Under the pieces are notes generated by a model. The model ran no database searches, had not been told where the DNA came from, and saw nothing but the letters and a program-made list of their open reading frames with translations. A stretch of DNA of 41,925 nucleotides, from NCBI GenBank assembly GCA_018647945.1, contig JABGSE010000019.1, positions 1 through 41,925 of the forward strand. Direction: 5' to 3'. Position numbers and translations under genes: made by a program. The stretch is from Flavobacteriales bacterium (GTDB lineage: Bacteria; Bacteroidota; Bacteroidia; Flavobacteriales; BACL11). Positions 24,492-33,065 of this stretch are shown piece after piece (positions within the stretch are counted from its first letter, which is position 1; every line of letters begins with the position of its first letter).

Positions 24492-24995
24492 TTAGTTTAT
24501 TATTTTATTAAGACTTCTAAGTAATTGAGGTTTAGATTGTATCCCAGGAAGAACTTTAATCTTTTGAAATTTACTGTTAAATATGACAATTGATGGAGTA
24601 GTTGAAACATCTTTATTATTTTGTTTAAATGACGCTACTTCAGCGTAGAAATCATGTCTCCAATCATGTCTTCCAGAGGATTCAGGTTGTTGATTAGTAT
24701 ATTTTTTTCCATTATATTCAATTGTATCTTTAGTTCTTGAATCTATTTTTACAGGAAGAAAATTATTATTTATTAGATTAATAATATTTATATCGTTAAG
24801 AGTTTCTTTTTGCATCTTCTCACAATATTCGCAATTATGTTTATAGAAGTAAATTAATATTTTCTGATTATATTTTTCCGAATATTCTTTTGCATTTTCT
24901 AAAGAAATCCAATTGATTGTACTCTTCTTGTTATTTCCCTGGGAGAAAACAAGAAAAGGTAAAAAAAGAAGAGATAAAAGGATAGTTCTTCTCAT
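24492..24995 (-). CDS. Exported thioredoxin-like protein (CEYC)
   Basis: A 167-residue protein with a signal peptide (MRRTILLSLLFLPFLVFSQG) and a thioredoxin fold: ILIYFYKHNCEYCEKMQ with the redox pair C55/C58, the strand FLPVKID, an insert of about 30 residues rich in polar residues and two histidines (around GRHDWRHDF), and the cis-proline TTPSIVIF. It probably acts in the periplasm or at the outer face as a reductase or isomerase. It resembles the family of DsbD-gamma-like thioredoxins (Thioredoxin_7). It lies 1 base after the stop of a second thioredoxin-like gene, so the two form a pair; substrates are unknown. Confidence 0.85.
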   Translation of the reverse strand: MRRTILLSLLFLPFLVFSQGNNKKSTINWISLENAKEYSEKYNQKILIYFYKHNCEYCEKMQKETLNDINIINLINNNFLPVKIDSRTKDTIEYNGKKYTNQQPESSGRHDWRHDFYAEVASFKQNNKDVSTTPSIVIFNSKFQKIKVLPGIQSKPQLLRSLNKIIN

Positions 24996-24996
24996 T

Positions 24997-25461
24997 CTAT
25001 TTTTTCTTTAATATCTGATTTGCAGCTGCAATCCATTTTGATGGTCCTCCAGCAACATAACCTGTAGAACCTATTTTTGTTAAATTAACTTGACCATCAG
25101 ATTTTTCAGGTTGAACAAACCAAACTGTTGGATATCCTCTAACTCCAAACATTTGTTGTAAACTCCTATTTTGTTTTTGTAATTCAGCTGACAGTTTTGT
25201 TTTTCTAGGGAAATCAATTTCAACTAAAATAACATTTTCTTTTGCCCATTTTGCGAATTCTGGTTTTGCAAATACTTCTCTAACCAATTTTTTGCACCAA
25301 CCACACCAATCACTACCAGTAAAGAATAATAGAATGGGTTTCCCTGTTTTTTCAGATAATTCAATTGATTTGTTCATATCAGTATTCCAATCTACTGAAT
25401 TGTGCTGAGAGAAAGAGTTTAGTGAAAATGTAACGATAAGTAAAAAGATTAATTTTTTCAT
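24997..25461 (-). CDS. Exported thioredoxin-like protein (CGWC)
   Basis: A 154-residue protein with signal peptide MKKLIFLLIVTFSLNSFSQ and a thioredoxin domain: KPILLFFTGSDWCGWCKKL with C53/C56, VILVEIDFPRK, and the cis-proline in VRGYPTVWF. The SDWCGWC form is typical of Bacteroidota periplasmic thioredoxin_7 proteins related to the DsbD C-terminal domain. It is first of the two-gene thioredoxin pair and follows the POT transporter gene after 28 bases with no terminator in between. It may serve oxidative folding, or cytochrome c assembly with ccsBA nearby; that link is inference. Confidence 0.87.
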   Translation of the reverse strand: MKKLIFLLIVTFSLNSFSQHNSVDWNTDMNKSIELSEKTGKPILLFFTGSDWCGWCKKLVREVFAKPEFAKWAKENVILVEIDFPRKTKLSAELQKQNRSLQQMFGVRGYPTVWFVQPEKSDGQVNLTKIGSTGYVAGGPSKWIAAANQILKKK

Positions 25462-25489
25462 AGTTTTTATTTATTTAATATTTAATTTT

Positions 25490-27127
25490 TTAATGTACTC
25501 CGTTCATCCATTTTTTAAGAACTGGAGATAATATAAACGCTAAAATAGCTACTCCTATTGCAACAACCCCAACTTGTGTAAAAACAGATGTGTAGTTTAA
25601 TAAGGAATTGACGCCTTCTATTGTAGAATCTGTAGTGGCTCCAGCAAATCCGGTCACTTTTTCAATAATTGTTGTCATAAATCCTGGTTCAGGAACATCT
25701 TCTGATCCAGAGATAGTAGCGTTTGCAATAAATTTGGAAATATAATGAGCGAATGAAGAAGACAGGAAATAAACTCCCATCATAAATGCAGTCATTTTTT
25801 TAGGAGAAAGTTCTGTTACCTTACTAAGTCCAATAGGAGAGATAAATAATTCTCCTGTTGTCATTAAAAAGTAACCTAACATTAAAAATAGAAAGGGAGT
25901 TTTACCAGCATCATCCATAAACTGAGCGCTCATAGCAAACACTAAGAACCCTAATCCTAATTGTAAGATCCCTAAAGCGAATTTTATTGGTGTTGTAGGG
26001 TTTTTCTGTGCTTTAGCAAGAGCTACCCACATAAGTGAGAAAGGAATTGCTAAAAACATAATATATCCTGGGTTAATCGCGTTTGTTTGAGAAGCGTTCA
26101 TTAATACAAGATTTACATTTCTTTCTGCAAATAAAGTTATTGCTGTTCCTGCAAGTTCAAAGAACGACCAAAATACAGTGATAAACAATGTTAACACTAA
26201 AACCGTTATTAATCGGAAATTTTCTATTCTAGAAAAATCCATCATATTTTTAGCTATAATTGCTAATATAATAATTAATAAACCTATAAGTATAGATGAA
26301 TGAAGATGCAGTTCTCCAATTACTTCAAAAGCATTAAACTTTACTAAAAATGCAGAAAGCGGAACCATTAATAAAGCAATCAGATAAAAGAAATAATCAG
26401 TTCTTAATCCATACATTTTCTTATTTCTATATTCCTCTGGCTGTTCTCCATTATTTCCAAAAACCCCATCTTCTATTCCTCTCCAAAAGAATATTAATCC
26501 TATTAACATACCAATTCCAGCAGCCCCAAAACCATAATGCCACCCCCAATCTTCGCTCATACCTAGATATCCACAAGCTAATGGAGCTAAAAATGCACCT
26601 ATATTAATTCCCATATAGAAGATTGTAAAACCAGAATCTCTTCTTTTATCTCCATCATCGTATAAACGACCAACCATTGTAGAAATGTTCGGTTTAAAAA
26701 AACCATTTCCCACAATAAGTAAAGCTAAAGCAGTGTAGAAGAATAATCCATTAATATCTTGTATAGGGAGTCCAAACATACCATTAGTAAAATCTTCTGC
26801 ATCAAAATAGAAAGCCATAAAGAAATGTCCTAATGCCATTAATATACCACCTAGTATAATGGATTTCTTAAATCCTATAAATTTATCAGCTATCATACCT
26901 CCAATAACAGGAGTAGCATAAACTAATGAACCATATGCAGCAAAAATACCAATCGACATTTCTTCTCTTGCGGCTTCATCTTTTATATATAGAAAAAATT
27001 CATTTACCATATATAGAGTTAATAAAGCACGCATTCCATAATATGAGAATCTTTCCCAAAGTTCTGCAAAAAATAAATAAAATAGACCTTTTGGGTGTCC
27101 TAATAATTCATGATTGTTATTTTTCAT
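25490..27127 (-). CDS. POT-family proton-dependent oligopeptide transporter
   Basis: A 545-residue major facilitator that imports di- and tripeptides with protons. The N-terminal ExxERF motif (E22-L-W-E-R-F27, then SYYGMRALLTLYM) couples proton and peptide binding; GGMIADKFIGFKKSIILGGILMALGH is the MFS loop 2-3 motif, and FTIFYMGINIGAFLAPLACGYLG is the PTR2 signature. About 14 hydrophobic segments are visible. A loop of about 50 residues near the C-terminus (VPEPGFMTTIIEKVTGFAG) is polar. No TAnnTTTG element was found in the 165-base upstream gap that it shares with bamD. Confidence 0.93.
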   Translation of the reverse strand: MKNNNHELLGHPKGLFYLFFAELWERFSYYGMRALLTLYMVNEFFLYIKDEAAREEMSIGIFAAYGSLVYATPVIGGMIADKFIGFKKSIILGGILMALGHFFMAFYFDAEDFTNGMFGLPIQDINGLFFYTALALLIVGNGFFKPNISTMVGRLYDDGDKRRDSGFTIFYMGINIGAFLAPLACGYLGMSEDWGWHYGFGAAGIGMLIGLIFFWRGIEDGVFGNNGEQPEEYRNKKMYGLRTDYFFYLIALLMVPLSAFLVKFNAFEVIGELHLHSSILIGLLIIILAIIAKNMMDFSRIENFRLITVLVLTLFITVFWSFFELAGTAITLFAERNVNLVLMNASQTNAINPGYIMFLAIPFSLMWVALAKAQKNPTTPIKFALGILQLGLGFLVFAMSAQFMDDAGKTPFLFLMLGYFLMTTGELFISPIGLSKVTELSPKKMTAFMMGVYFLSSSFAHYISKFIANATISGSEDVPEPGFMTTIIEKVTGFAGATTDSTIEGVNSLLNYTSVFTQVGVVAIGVAILAFILSPVLKKWMNGVH

Positions 27128-27267
27128 AATTGATTTAAAATTTTGATTGCCGAAAATAGTAATAATAAATGAATTTCAAAGAGATTGATTTATAAATACA
27201 ATAATAGATATGTTTTGTTGTTATTTTTACATCAAAAAATAAATTAGGTTTCATAATAAATTAGCTT

Positions 27268-27275
27268 TAAATTTG
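27268..27275 (+). promoter_or_regulatory. Candidate promoter -7 element for the bamD operon
   Basis: TAAATTTG matches TAnnTTTG exactly and ends 17 bases before the bamD ATG. The rest of the gap (27128-27267) is AT-rich; I see no RNA gene, terminator or clear promoter for the divergent POT gene in it. Confidence 0.45.
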
Positions 27276-27292
27276 CCAAATATTTATATCAA

Positions 27293-28090
27293 ATGAAAAA
27301 ACAAACGCTATTCATCCCCTTATTATTCATTCTACTTTCATGTGGAGAATACCAAAAAGTATTAAAAAGTACAGATGTAAACTACAAGTATGTAAAGGCT
27401 GTAGAATATTATGAAAATGAAGATTTTGCAAGAGCAATGCCTCTTTTTAACGAACTCTCTACATCTATGAGAGGATCCAAAAAGGCAGAAGCTGTAAGTT
27501 ATTATTTTGCATATTGCCATTATAATAATGGAGATCTTTTAATGTCTTCTTATTTATTTAAAAATTATGTGACAACATACCCTAACGGACTGCATGTGGA
27601 AGATTGCTTATTTATGAGTGCATATTGTATATATATGGAATCTCCTATATACTCATTGGATGCAACCAATACAAGAAAAGCAATTGGTGAGTTTCAGATT
27701 TTTATCAATAAATATCCAAATAGTTCCAAAGTAAAAGAGTGCAATCAATTAATAGATGAACTGAGAAGTAAAATTTCCCATAAAGCATTCGAAAATGCAA
27801 AACAATATTACACTACAGAAAATTATAAAGCCGCAATTTTATCATTAAATAATGTCCTTATTGATTTCCCCGGGAATAAATATAGAGAAAAGATTCACTT
27901 TCTTATTCTGAAATCTTCTTATCAATTAGCTATTAATAGTATTTCTACAAAAATTGAAGAAAGATTAAATAACACTTTAGATGCTTATTTAGTTTTTAAC
28001 GATAATTACCCAGAAAGTGAACACTCAAAACAAGCAGAAAAAATACAATTAGATACAAAACAATCATTAAAAAAAATAAATAAACAATAA
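27293..28090 (+). CDS. bamD: Outer membrane assembly lipoprotein BamD
   Basis: BamD is the essential lipoprotein partner of BamA in inserting outer-membrane beta-barrels. The 265-residue protein has a lipobox signal (LFILLSC, lipidated C17) and TPR-like repeats: YKYVKAVEYYENEDFARAMPLFNELS, AVSYYFAYCHYNNGDLLMSSYLFKNYVTTYP, AIGEFQIFINKYPNSSKVKECN, then AKQYYTTENYKAAILSLNNVLIDFPG. It is first in the cluster bamD-rpoZ-coaBC-porD-recN, with rpoZ only 5 bases downstream; this order is conserved in flavobacteria as far as I recall. Confidence 0.93.
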   Translation: MKKQTLFIPLLFILLSCGEYQKVLKSTDVNYKYVKAVEYYENEDFARAMPLFNELSTSMRGSKKAEAVSYYFAYCHYNNGDLLMSSYLFKNYVTTYPNGLHVEDCLFMSAYCIYMESPIYSLDATNTRKAIGEFQIFINKYPNSSKVKECNQLIDELRSKISHKAFENAKQYYTTENYKAAILSLNNVLIDFPGNKYREKIHFLILKSSYQLAINSISTKIEERLNNTLDAYLVFNDNYPESEHSKQAEKIQLDTKQSLKKINKQ

Positions 28091-28095
28091 ATAAA

Positions 28096-28446
28096 ATGGA
28101 TTACAAAAAAACAGGAGCAGAAAAATCAACAGTTACAAGAGATCTTATTGATTTAGGATTGAAAACAGGTAATATTTTTAAATCTTTATCGGTTGTTGCG
28201 AAAAGAAGTTCTCAAATTAATTCTGAAATGAAAAATGAATTGTTAAATAAACTTGAAGAATTTGCTACAAATAACGAGCAATTGGAAGAGGTTTTCGAAA
28301 ATACTGAGCAAATTGCAGTTTCAAAATATTATGAAAGGTTACCAAAACCATGGGCGATTGCTTTAAAAGAATTAATGGAAGAAGAAATTTATATTCAAAA
28401 TCGTGTGGAAGAGGAAAAACCTACCGATAAAAATACAGATGATTAA
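28096..28446 (+). CDS. rpoZ: RNA polymerase omega subunit (Rpb6/RpoZ-like)
   Basis: A 116-residue protein matching the Bacteroidota form of RNA polymerase omega, which helps fold and keep beta-prime in the core enzyme. Visible are VTRDLIDLGLKTGNIFKSLSVVAKRSSQI, the conserved helix of the Rpb6 fold, followed by a helical region and an acidic tail (EEEKPTDKNTDD). It lies in the usual place between bamD and coaBC. The last 8 bases overlap the start of coaBC. Confidence 0.87.
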   Translation: MDYKKTGAEKSTVTRDLIDLGLKTGNIFKSLSVVAKRSSQINSEMKNELLNKLEEFATNNEQLEEVFENTEQIAVSKYYERLPKPWAIALKELMEEEIYIQNRVEEEKPTDKNTDD

Positions 28447-29638
28447 AGGAAAAAAAGTTTTATTAGGAGTCACTGCAAGTATTGCCGCATACAAATCGGC
28501 ATTCATTGTAAGATTACTTAAAAAACTAGGAGCTTCAGTTAGAGTAATTCAAACTGGGGCTTCTTTGGATTTTGTAACTCCCTTAACTCTCTCCACTTTG
28601 TCCGAAAATAAAGTTCTTACCTCAATTATTGATAAGGAAACTGATGAGTGGAATAACCATGTAGATTTGGCTTTGTGGGCTGATTTTATGATTATTGCGC
28701 CAGTAACTGCAAAAACAATGTCGAAAATGGTAGAAGGAAATTGTGATAATTTACTTTTATCCACTTATCTTTCTGCAAAATGTCCAGTATATTTTGCTCC
28801 AGCTATGGATTTGGATATGTATAAACATCCTTCAACAAAACATAATATTGAAAAATTGCAAGAGTTTGGAAACAAGTTTATTCCGGCTGTACATGGAGAA
28901 CTTGCAAGTGGATTGATAGGTGAAGGTAGAATGGCTGAGCCAGACGAGATCATTGAATTTATTATTAACGATTTAAATGAAGCTAAAGTTCTTTATGATA
29001 AAACTTGCATGGTTACAGCAGGGCCAACTCACGAAAATATTGATCCTATAAGATATATTGGGAATCGTTCTTCTGGGAAAATGGGAATGGCTATTGCAGA
29101 GGAATTAGCAGAAAGAGGAGCGGATGTTAGTTTGATAATGGGACCTTCAAGTCAGACGACTATTCATCCAAATATAAAACAGATAAATGTAAACACTGCT
29201 GATGAGATGTTTACTCAAGTACAGAAATATTTTCTAAATTCAGATATTTCTGTTTTTTCTGCAGCCGTTTCAGATTATAAGCCAAAAAAAGTGTTTACTG
29301 AAAAAATAAAAAAGAAAGATGAAAATTGGATTATTGATTTAGAAAAGAACAAGGATATTCTCTCTGAAATGGGAAATAAAAAAAATGAAAATCAATTTGT
29401 TGTGGGATTTTCTTTAGAAACAGAAAATGAAATTGAGAATGCAAAACAAAAATTACAAAACAAAAATTTAGATTTAATTATTTTAAATTCTACAAAAGAT
29501 AAGGGCGCTACATTTAGTCATGACACAAATAAAATCAGTATTATTGACAAAGATTTTAATATTGAAAATTTTCAGTTGAAAGATAAAATAGATGTAGCAA
29601 AAGATATTGTTGATGCAATTGTTAAAAACATAAATTAA
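28439..29638 (+). CDS. coaBC: Bifunctional phosphopantothenoylcysteine decarboxylase / phosphopantothenate-cysteine ligase
   Basis: CoaBC (Dfp) makes 4'-phosphopantetheine from phosphopantothenate and cysteine in CoA synthesis. The 399-residue protein has the flavin-binding CoaC half (LLGVTASIAAYKS; active-site H74 in NNHVDLALWAD; APAMDLDMY at 120-127; SGLIGEGRM at 157-165) and the CoaB half (TAGPTHENIDPIRYIGNRSSGKMG; SAAVSDYKPKK; GFSLET). Two hallmark positions of E. coli Dfp differ: PAMN is PAMD (D124), and the flap cysteine of ACG is serine (S157). The ATG at 28439 gives the usual MIKGKKVLLGV start; a longer form from 28403 would run further into rpoZ. Confidence 0.94.
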   Translation: MIKGKKVLLGVTASIAAYKSAFIVRLLKKLGASVRVIQTGASLDFVTPLTLSTLSENKVLTSIIDKETDEWNNHVDLALWADFMIIAPVTAKTMSKMVEGNCDNLLLSTYLSAKCPVYFAPAMDLDMYKHPSTKHNIEKLQEFGNKFIPAVHGELASGLIGEGRMAEPDEIIEFIINDLNEAKVLYDKTCMVTAGPTHENIDPIRYIGNRSSGKMGMAIAEELAERGADVSLIMGPSSQTTIHPNIKQINVNTADEMFTQVQKYFLNSDISVFSAAVSDYKPKKVFTEKIKKKDENWIIDLEKNKDILSEMGNKKNENQFVVGFSLETENEIENAKQKLQNKNLDLIILNSTKDKGATFSHDTNKISIIDKDFNIENFQLKDKIDVAKDIVDAIVKNIN

Positions 29639-29641
29639 GAA

Positions 29642-30547
29642 ATGAAAAAATCAGTTTTATTTATATTAGTTTTAATCAGTTTTTCTGCAGATTCTCAGGA
29701 GTTACTTTGTAATGTTCAAGTAAATTCTAATCAGGTACAAACATCCGATAGGAAAATATTTCAAACTTTACAAACTGCTATTTATGAGTTTGTAAATAAT
29801 ACGGAATGGACCAATACTGTTATTAATAATGAAGAGAGAATTGAATGTACTATCCTTATAAATATAAAAGAGAGAATTTCATCTGATGAGTTTAAGGCTT
29901 CTATTCAAATTCAGAGCACTCGCCCAATTTACGGAACATCCTACAAATCTACTTTATTCAATTATATCGACAATAATTTCAGATTTAAATATTTAGAATT
30001 TCAGGCTTTAGAGTATTCCGAAAGTACACATTTATCCAATCTTACTTCTGTTTTGGCATTTTATGTAAATATTATTTTAGGTCTGGATTTCGATACTTAT
30101 TCAGAATACGGAGGAATGGAGTATTTTGTAAAAGCTCAGACCATTGTAAATAATTGTCAAAATACTGCGGAAATTGGATGGAAAGCTTTTGAAAATGATA
30201 AGAATAGATATTGGATGGCTCACGATTTTTTGGAGTCCCGTTACATTAAAGTACATGAAGTAATGTACCGTTATCACAGATTGGGAATGGATAAATTAGG
30301 AGAAGAACCAGATGACGCCAGATTTGAGATAACAGAATCTTTGGAAGAATTAAGAAAAGTGTATCGTGAAAATCCTTCTGCTTTTATATTGAAACTATTT
30401 TTTGACGCTAAATCGAATGAAATAATTAAAATCTATTCGGAAGCTTATCCTAATGAGCAAGCTAGAATTATAAAAACATTAGTTGAAATTGATCCAACAA
30501 ATTCTTCAAAATACCAAGTCATAACAAAAAGTTCTGAAGGGAGATAA
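29642..30547 (+). CDS. porD: DUF4835 family protein (PorD, type IX secretion)
   Basis: A 301-residue exported protein with signal peptide MKKSVLFILVLISFSADSQ. The body shows the DUF4835 pattern: FQTLQTAIYEFVNNTEWT, STRPIYGTSYKSTLFNYIDNNFRFKY, LAFYVNIILGLDFDTYSEYGG, NRYWMAHDFLESRYIKVHEVMYRYHRLGMDKL. In current annotation this family is named PorD and linked to the type IX secretion system; that link comes from the family, not from this sequence. It fits with the T9SS-type signal on the LRR protein at 9079-10116. It sits between coaBC (3-base gap) and recN (no gap). Confidence 0.85.
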   Translation: MKKSVLFILVLISFSADSQELLCNVQVNSNQVQTSDRKIFQTLQTAIYEFVNNTEWTNTVINNEERIECTILINIKERISSDEFKASIQIQSTRPIYGTSYKSTLFNYIDNNFRFKYLEFQALEYSESTHLSNLTSVLAFYVNIILGLDFDTYSEYGGMEYFVKAQTIVNNCQNTAEIGWKAFENDKNRYWMAHDFLESRYIKVHEVMYRYHRLGMDKLGEEPDDARFEITESLEELRKVYRENPSAFILKLFFDAKSNEIIKIYSEAYPNEQARIIKTLVEIDPTNSSKYQVITKSSEGR

Positions 30548-32197
30548 ATGATAAAACAACTTTTAATAAAGAATTATGCTCTTATTGAAAATATTTCTTT
30601 TCAATTAAAAAGTGGATTTTCAGTAGTTTCTGGAGAAACTGGAGCGGGGAAATCTATTATGCTGGACGCTATTTCCTTATTATGTGGAAAAAGAGCAGAT
30701 AAATCTTCATTATTCAATAAAGATAATAAATGTGTAATTGAGGGAGTTTTTATTTTTGAATCTGAAAATAAAAATCTTTTTGAACTGAAAAATTTAGATT
30801 TTGATATTGAGACAATTATTAGGAGAGAGATTGCAATAAACGGAAAAAGTAGGGCATTTATAAACGACACTCCGGTTTCCTTGTCAGACTTAAAAGAGAT
30901 AACTTCACAAGTTGTGGAGATTTATGCTCAACATCAATCTATATCGTTAAAAGAAGAAAAGAAACAACTTCAAATTATTGATTCGTTTGCTAAAAATGAT
31001 GAATTGAAAAAAGATTATTTATTGAAGTACTCTCAATACAATACACTTTTAAGAGAAATAAAAAACTTTGAAATTCAGGGTAAAATATCAAATTCTGAAA
31101 TTGATTTTATTACTTTTCAAATTAAAGAATTGGAAGAATCATTTTTGAAAGAGAATGAAAAAGAGGAATTAGAAGAATCTCTGAAAATACTGGAAAATGC
31201 GGAGGACATTACAGAAGTGTTAAATGTTTCAGATCAATTACTGAATTCAGAAAATTCTGTTCTATCTTTTTTATCAGAAATTGAAGCTCAGTTGAATAAA
31301 ATTAATAATTTTTCTTCCGAAATATCTTTAATTGCTGAACGAATTTCTTCTGTCAGAATAGAGTTAGATGATATACAATCAGAAATAAAAAGTATTAATA
31401 GTTTAGTTGAAGTTAAACCTCATCAATTATCAGAATGTAATAACAGACTAAATCAGTTAAATACACTACTTTTAAAACACAAAAAAAATGATGTCTCAGA
31501 GTTGATTGTTGTGTTGTCAGAATTTAAAGATAAAGTAAAAATATCTTATGCTTTTGACAAGTTGATTTCTGAAAAAGAGGAGGAATTAAAAATAAAAAAG
31601 GACTTATTGATTAAATCGTCTTTTAACTTAAGAAAATCTAGATTAAAATCTATTCCAATATTTTCTGATTTACTAGTTAGTAATTTAAAAAAACTTGGAA
31701 TTAAAGATGCTAAATTTGAAATAGACTTAACTGAAAAAGAGGATTTTTCTATTTCTGGAAATGATTTAATAAACTTTTTGTTTTCTGCCAACAGAGGAAG
31801 TAATTTAAATTCAATTTCTAAAGTAGCTTCTGGTGGAGAGCTTTCCCGATTAATGTTGAGTATTTCGTATTTATGTAGTGACAATAACAAGGTAAATTGT
31901 CTCATTTTTGATGAAATTGATAGTGGAGTTTCTGGTGAAATAGCTGATTTAATGGCTGAAATGATGTTGAAAATGAGTGAAAATTGCCAAATTATTTCCA
32001 TCACGCATTTACCTCAAATAGCATCAAAATCTGACTCTCATTTATTGGTTTATAAAGATGTGGTTAACAATTCAACCATTTCCAAAATAAAGGAATTAAA
32101 AACAGAGGAAAGAATCAGTGAAATTGCAAAAATGTTGAGTGGTAAAAAAGTTTCAGAAAGTGCAATTGAAAATGCTAAACAATTGTTAAATCTTTAA
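30548..32197 (+). CDS. recN: DNA repair protein RecN
   Basis: RecN is an SMC-like ATPase acting in double-strand break repair. The 549-residue protein has an N-terminal ATP-binding half with Walker A GETGAGKS (29-36), a long coiled-coil middle (about 150-370, glutamate- and lysine-rich), and a C-terminal half with the ABC signature VASGGELSR and Walker B CLIFDEIDSGVSGEIA followed by SITHLPQIAS. The ATG follows the porD stop directly (TAAATG), so it is co-transcribed with the bamD cluster; no separate SOS-type promoter was identified. Confidence 0.96.
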   Translation: MIKQLLIKNYALIENISFQLKSGFSVVSGETGAGKSIMLDAISLLCGKRADKSSLFNKDNKCVIEGVFIFESENKNLFELKNLDFDIETIIRREIAINGKSRAFINDTPVSLSDLKEITSQVVEIYAQHQSISLKEEKKQLQIIDSFAKNDELKKDYLLKYSQYNTLLREIKNFEIQGKISNSEIDFITFQIKELEESFLKENEKEELEESLKILENAEDITEVLNVSDQLLNSENSVLSFLSEIEAQLNKINNFSSEISLIAERISSVRIELDDIQSEIKSINSLVEVKPHQLSECNNRLNQLNTLLLKHKKNDVSELIVVLSEFKDKVKISYAFDKLISEKEEELKIKKDLLIKSSFNLRKSRLKSIPIFSDLLVSNLKKLGIKDAKFEIDLTEKEDFSISGNDLINFLFSANRGSNLNSISKVASGGELSRLMLSISYLCSDNNKVNCLIFDEIDSGVSGEIADLMAEMMLKMSENCQIISITHLPQIASKSDSHLLVYKDVVNNSTISKIKELKTEERISEIAKMLSGKKVSESAIENAKQLLNL

Positions 32198-32199
32198 TA

Positions 32200-32207
32200 T
32201 ATATTTG
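32200..32207 (+). promoter_or_regulatory. Candidate promoter -7 element for fabI
   Basis: TATATTTG matches TAnnTTTG exactly, begins 3 bases after the recN stop and ends 21 bases before the fabI ATG. Confidence 0.48.
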
Positions 32208-32228
32208 TAATCTAAAATTAAATAAAAA

Positions 32229-33062
32229 ATGGCTAACGGAATATTAAAAGGAAAAAGAGGAATTATTTTTGGAGCATTAGATAGTAAATCTATTGCTTGG
32301 AAGGTAGCGGAAGCTGCGTATGCAGAAGGAGCGGAAATTGTATTGACAAATGCTCCTATTGCACTGAGAATGGGTACAATTAATGAATTAGCAGAAAAGA
32401 TTGGAGCAAAAGTAATTCCAGCTGACGCTACTTCAATGGATGATTTAAAAGCATTGTATGAAGGAGCTATAGATCATTTGGGTGGAAAAATTGATTTTGT
32501 TTTGCATTCAATCGGTATGTCTGTTAATGTAAGGAAAGGAAAAAAATATTATGAGCAAAATTATGATTGGACAATGAAAGGTTATGATGTTTCGGCACTT
32601 TCTTTTCATAAAACAATGCAAGCGGCATGGGAGTTAGACGCTTTAAATAAGTGGGGTTCTGTTATTGGACTTTCCTATATTGCAGCTCAAAGAGTTTTTC
32701 ATACTTACAACGATATGGCTGACAATAAAGCTATGTTAGAGTCAATTGCCAGAAGTTTCGGATATCATTATGGTTTAAGAAAAAAAGTGAGGGTAAATAC
32801 TATTTCTCAATCTCCTACCGATACTACTGCAGGTAGTGGGGTGGCTGGTTTTGATGGTTTCTATCGTTTTGCTAATGATTTATCTCCTTTAGGAAACGCT
32901 ACTTCTGAAGAATGTGCAGATTATTGTATTTCTTTATTTTCTAATTATACCAGAAAAGTAACAATGCAAAATTTATTTCATGATGGAGGATTTTCGTTTA
33001 CAGGAATGAGTGAAACCGCTATGAATACCTATCTGAAAATGATGGATGATGAAAAGAAGTAA
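32229..33062 (+). CDS. fabI: Enoyl-[acyl-carrier-protein] reductase FabI
   Basis: FabI performs the last reduction in each cycle of fatty acid elongation with NADH. The 277-residue short-chain dehydrogenase has the FabI-type cofactor loop IIFGALDSKSIAW (in place of GxxxGxG), HSIGMSVN, GLSYIAAQRVFHTYND with catalytic Y160 and K167 (Y-x6-K spacing diagnostic of FabI), and ISQSPTDTTAGSGVAGF. It is close to the known Bacteroidota FabI form. The next gene, a methyltransferase, begins 3 bases after the stop. Confidence 0.94.
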   Translation: MANGILKGKRGIIFGALDSKSIAWKVAEAAYAEGAEIVLTNAPIALRMGTINELAEKIGAKVIPADATSMDDLKALYEGAIDHLGGKIDFVLHSIGMSVNVRKGKKYYEQNYDWTMKGYDVSALSFHKTMQAAWELDALNKWGSVIGLSYIAAQRVFHTYNDMADNKAMLESIARSFGYHYGLRKKVRVNTISQSPTDTTAGSGVAGFDGFYRFANDLSPLGNATSEECADYCISLFSNYTRKVTMQNLFHDGGFSFTGMSETAMNTYLKMMDDEKK

Positions 33063-33065
33063 ATA

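Noticed and set aside
27128-27267. Possible small RNA or riboswitch between the POT transporter and bamD
   Set aside because: No stable stem, no conserved core and no terminator can be seen.
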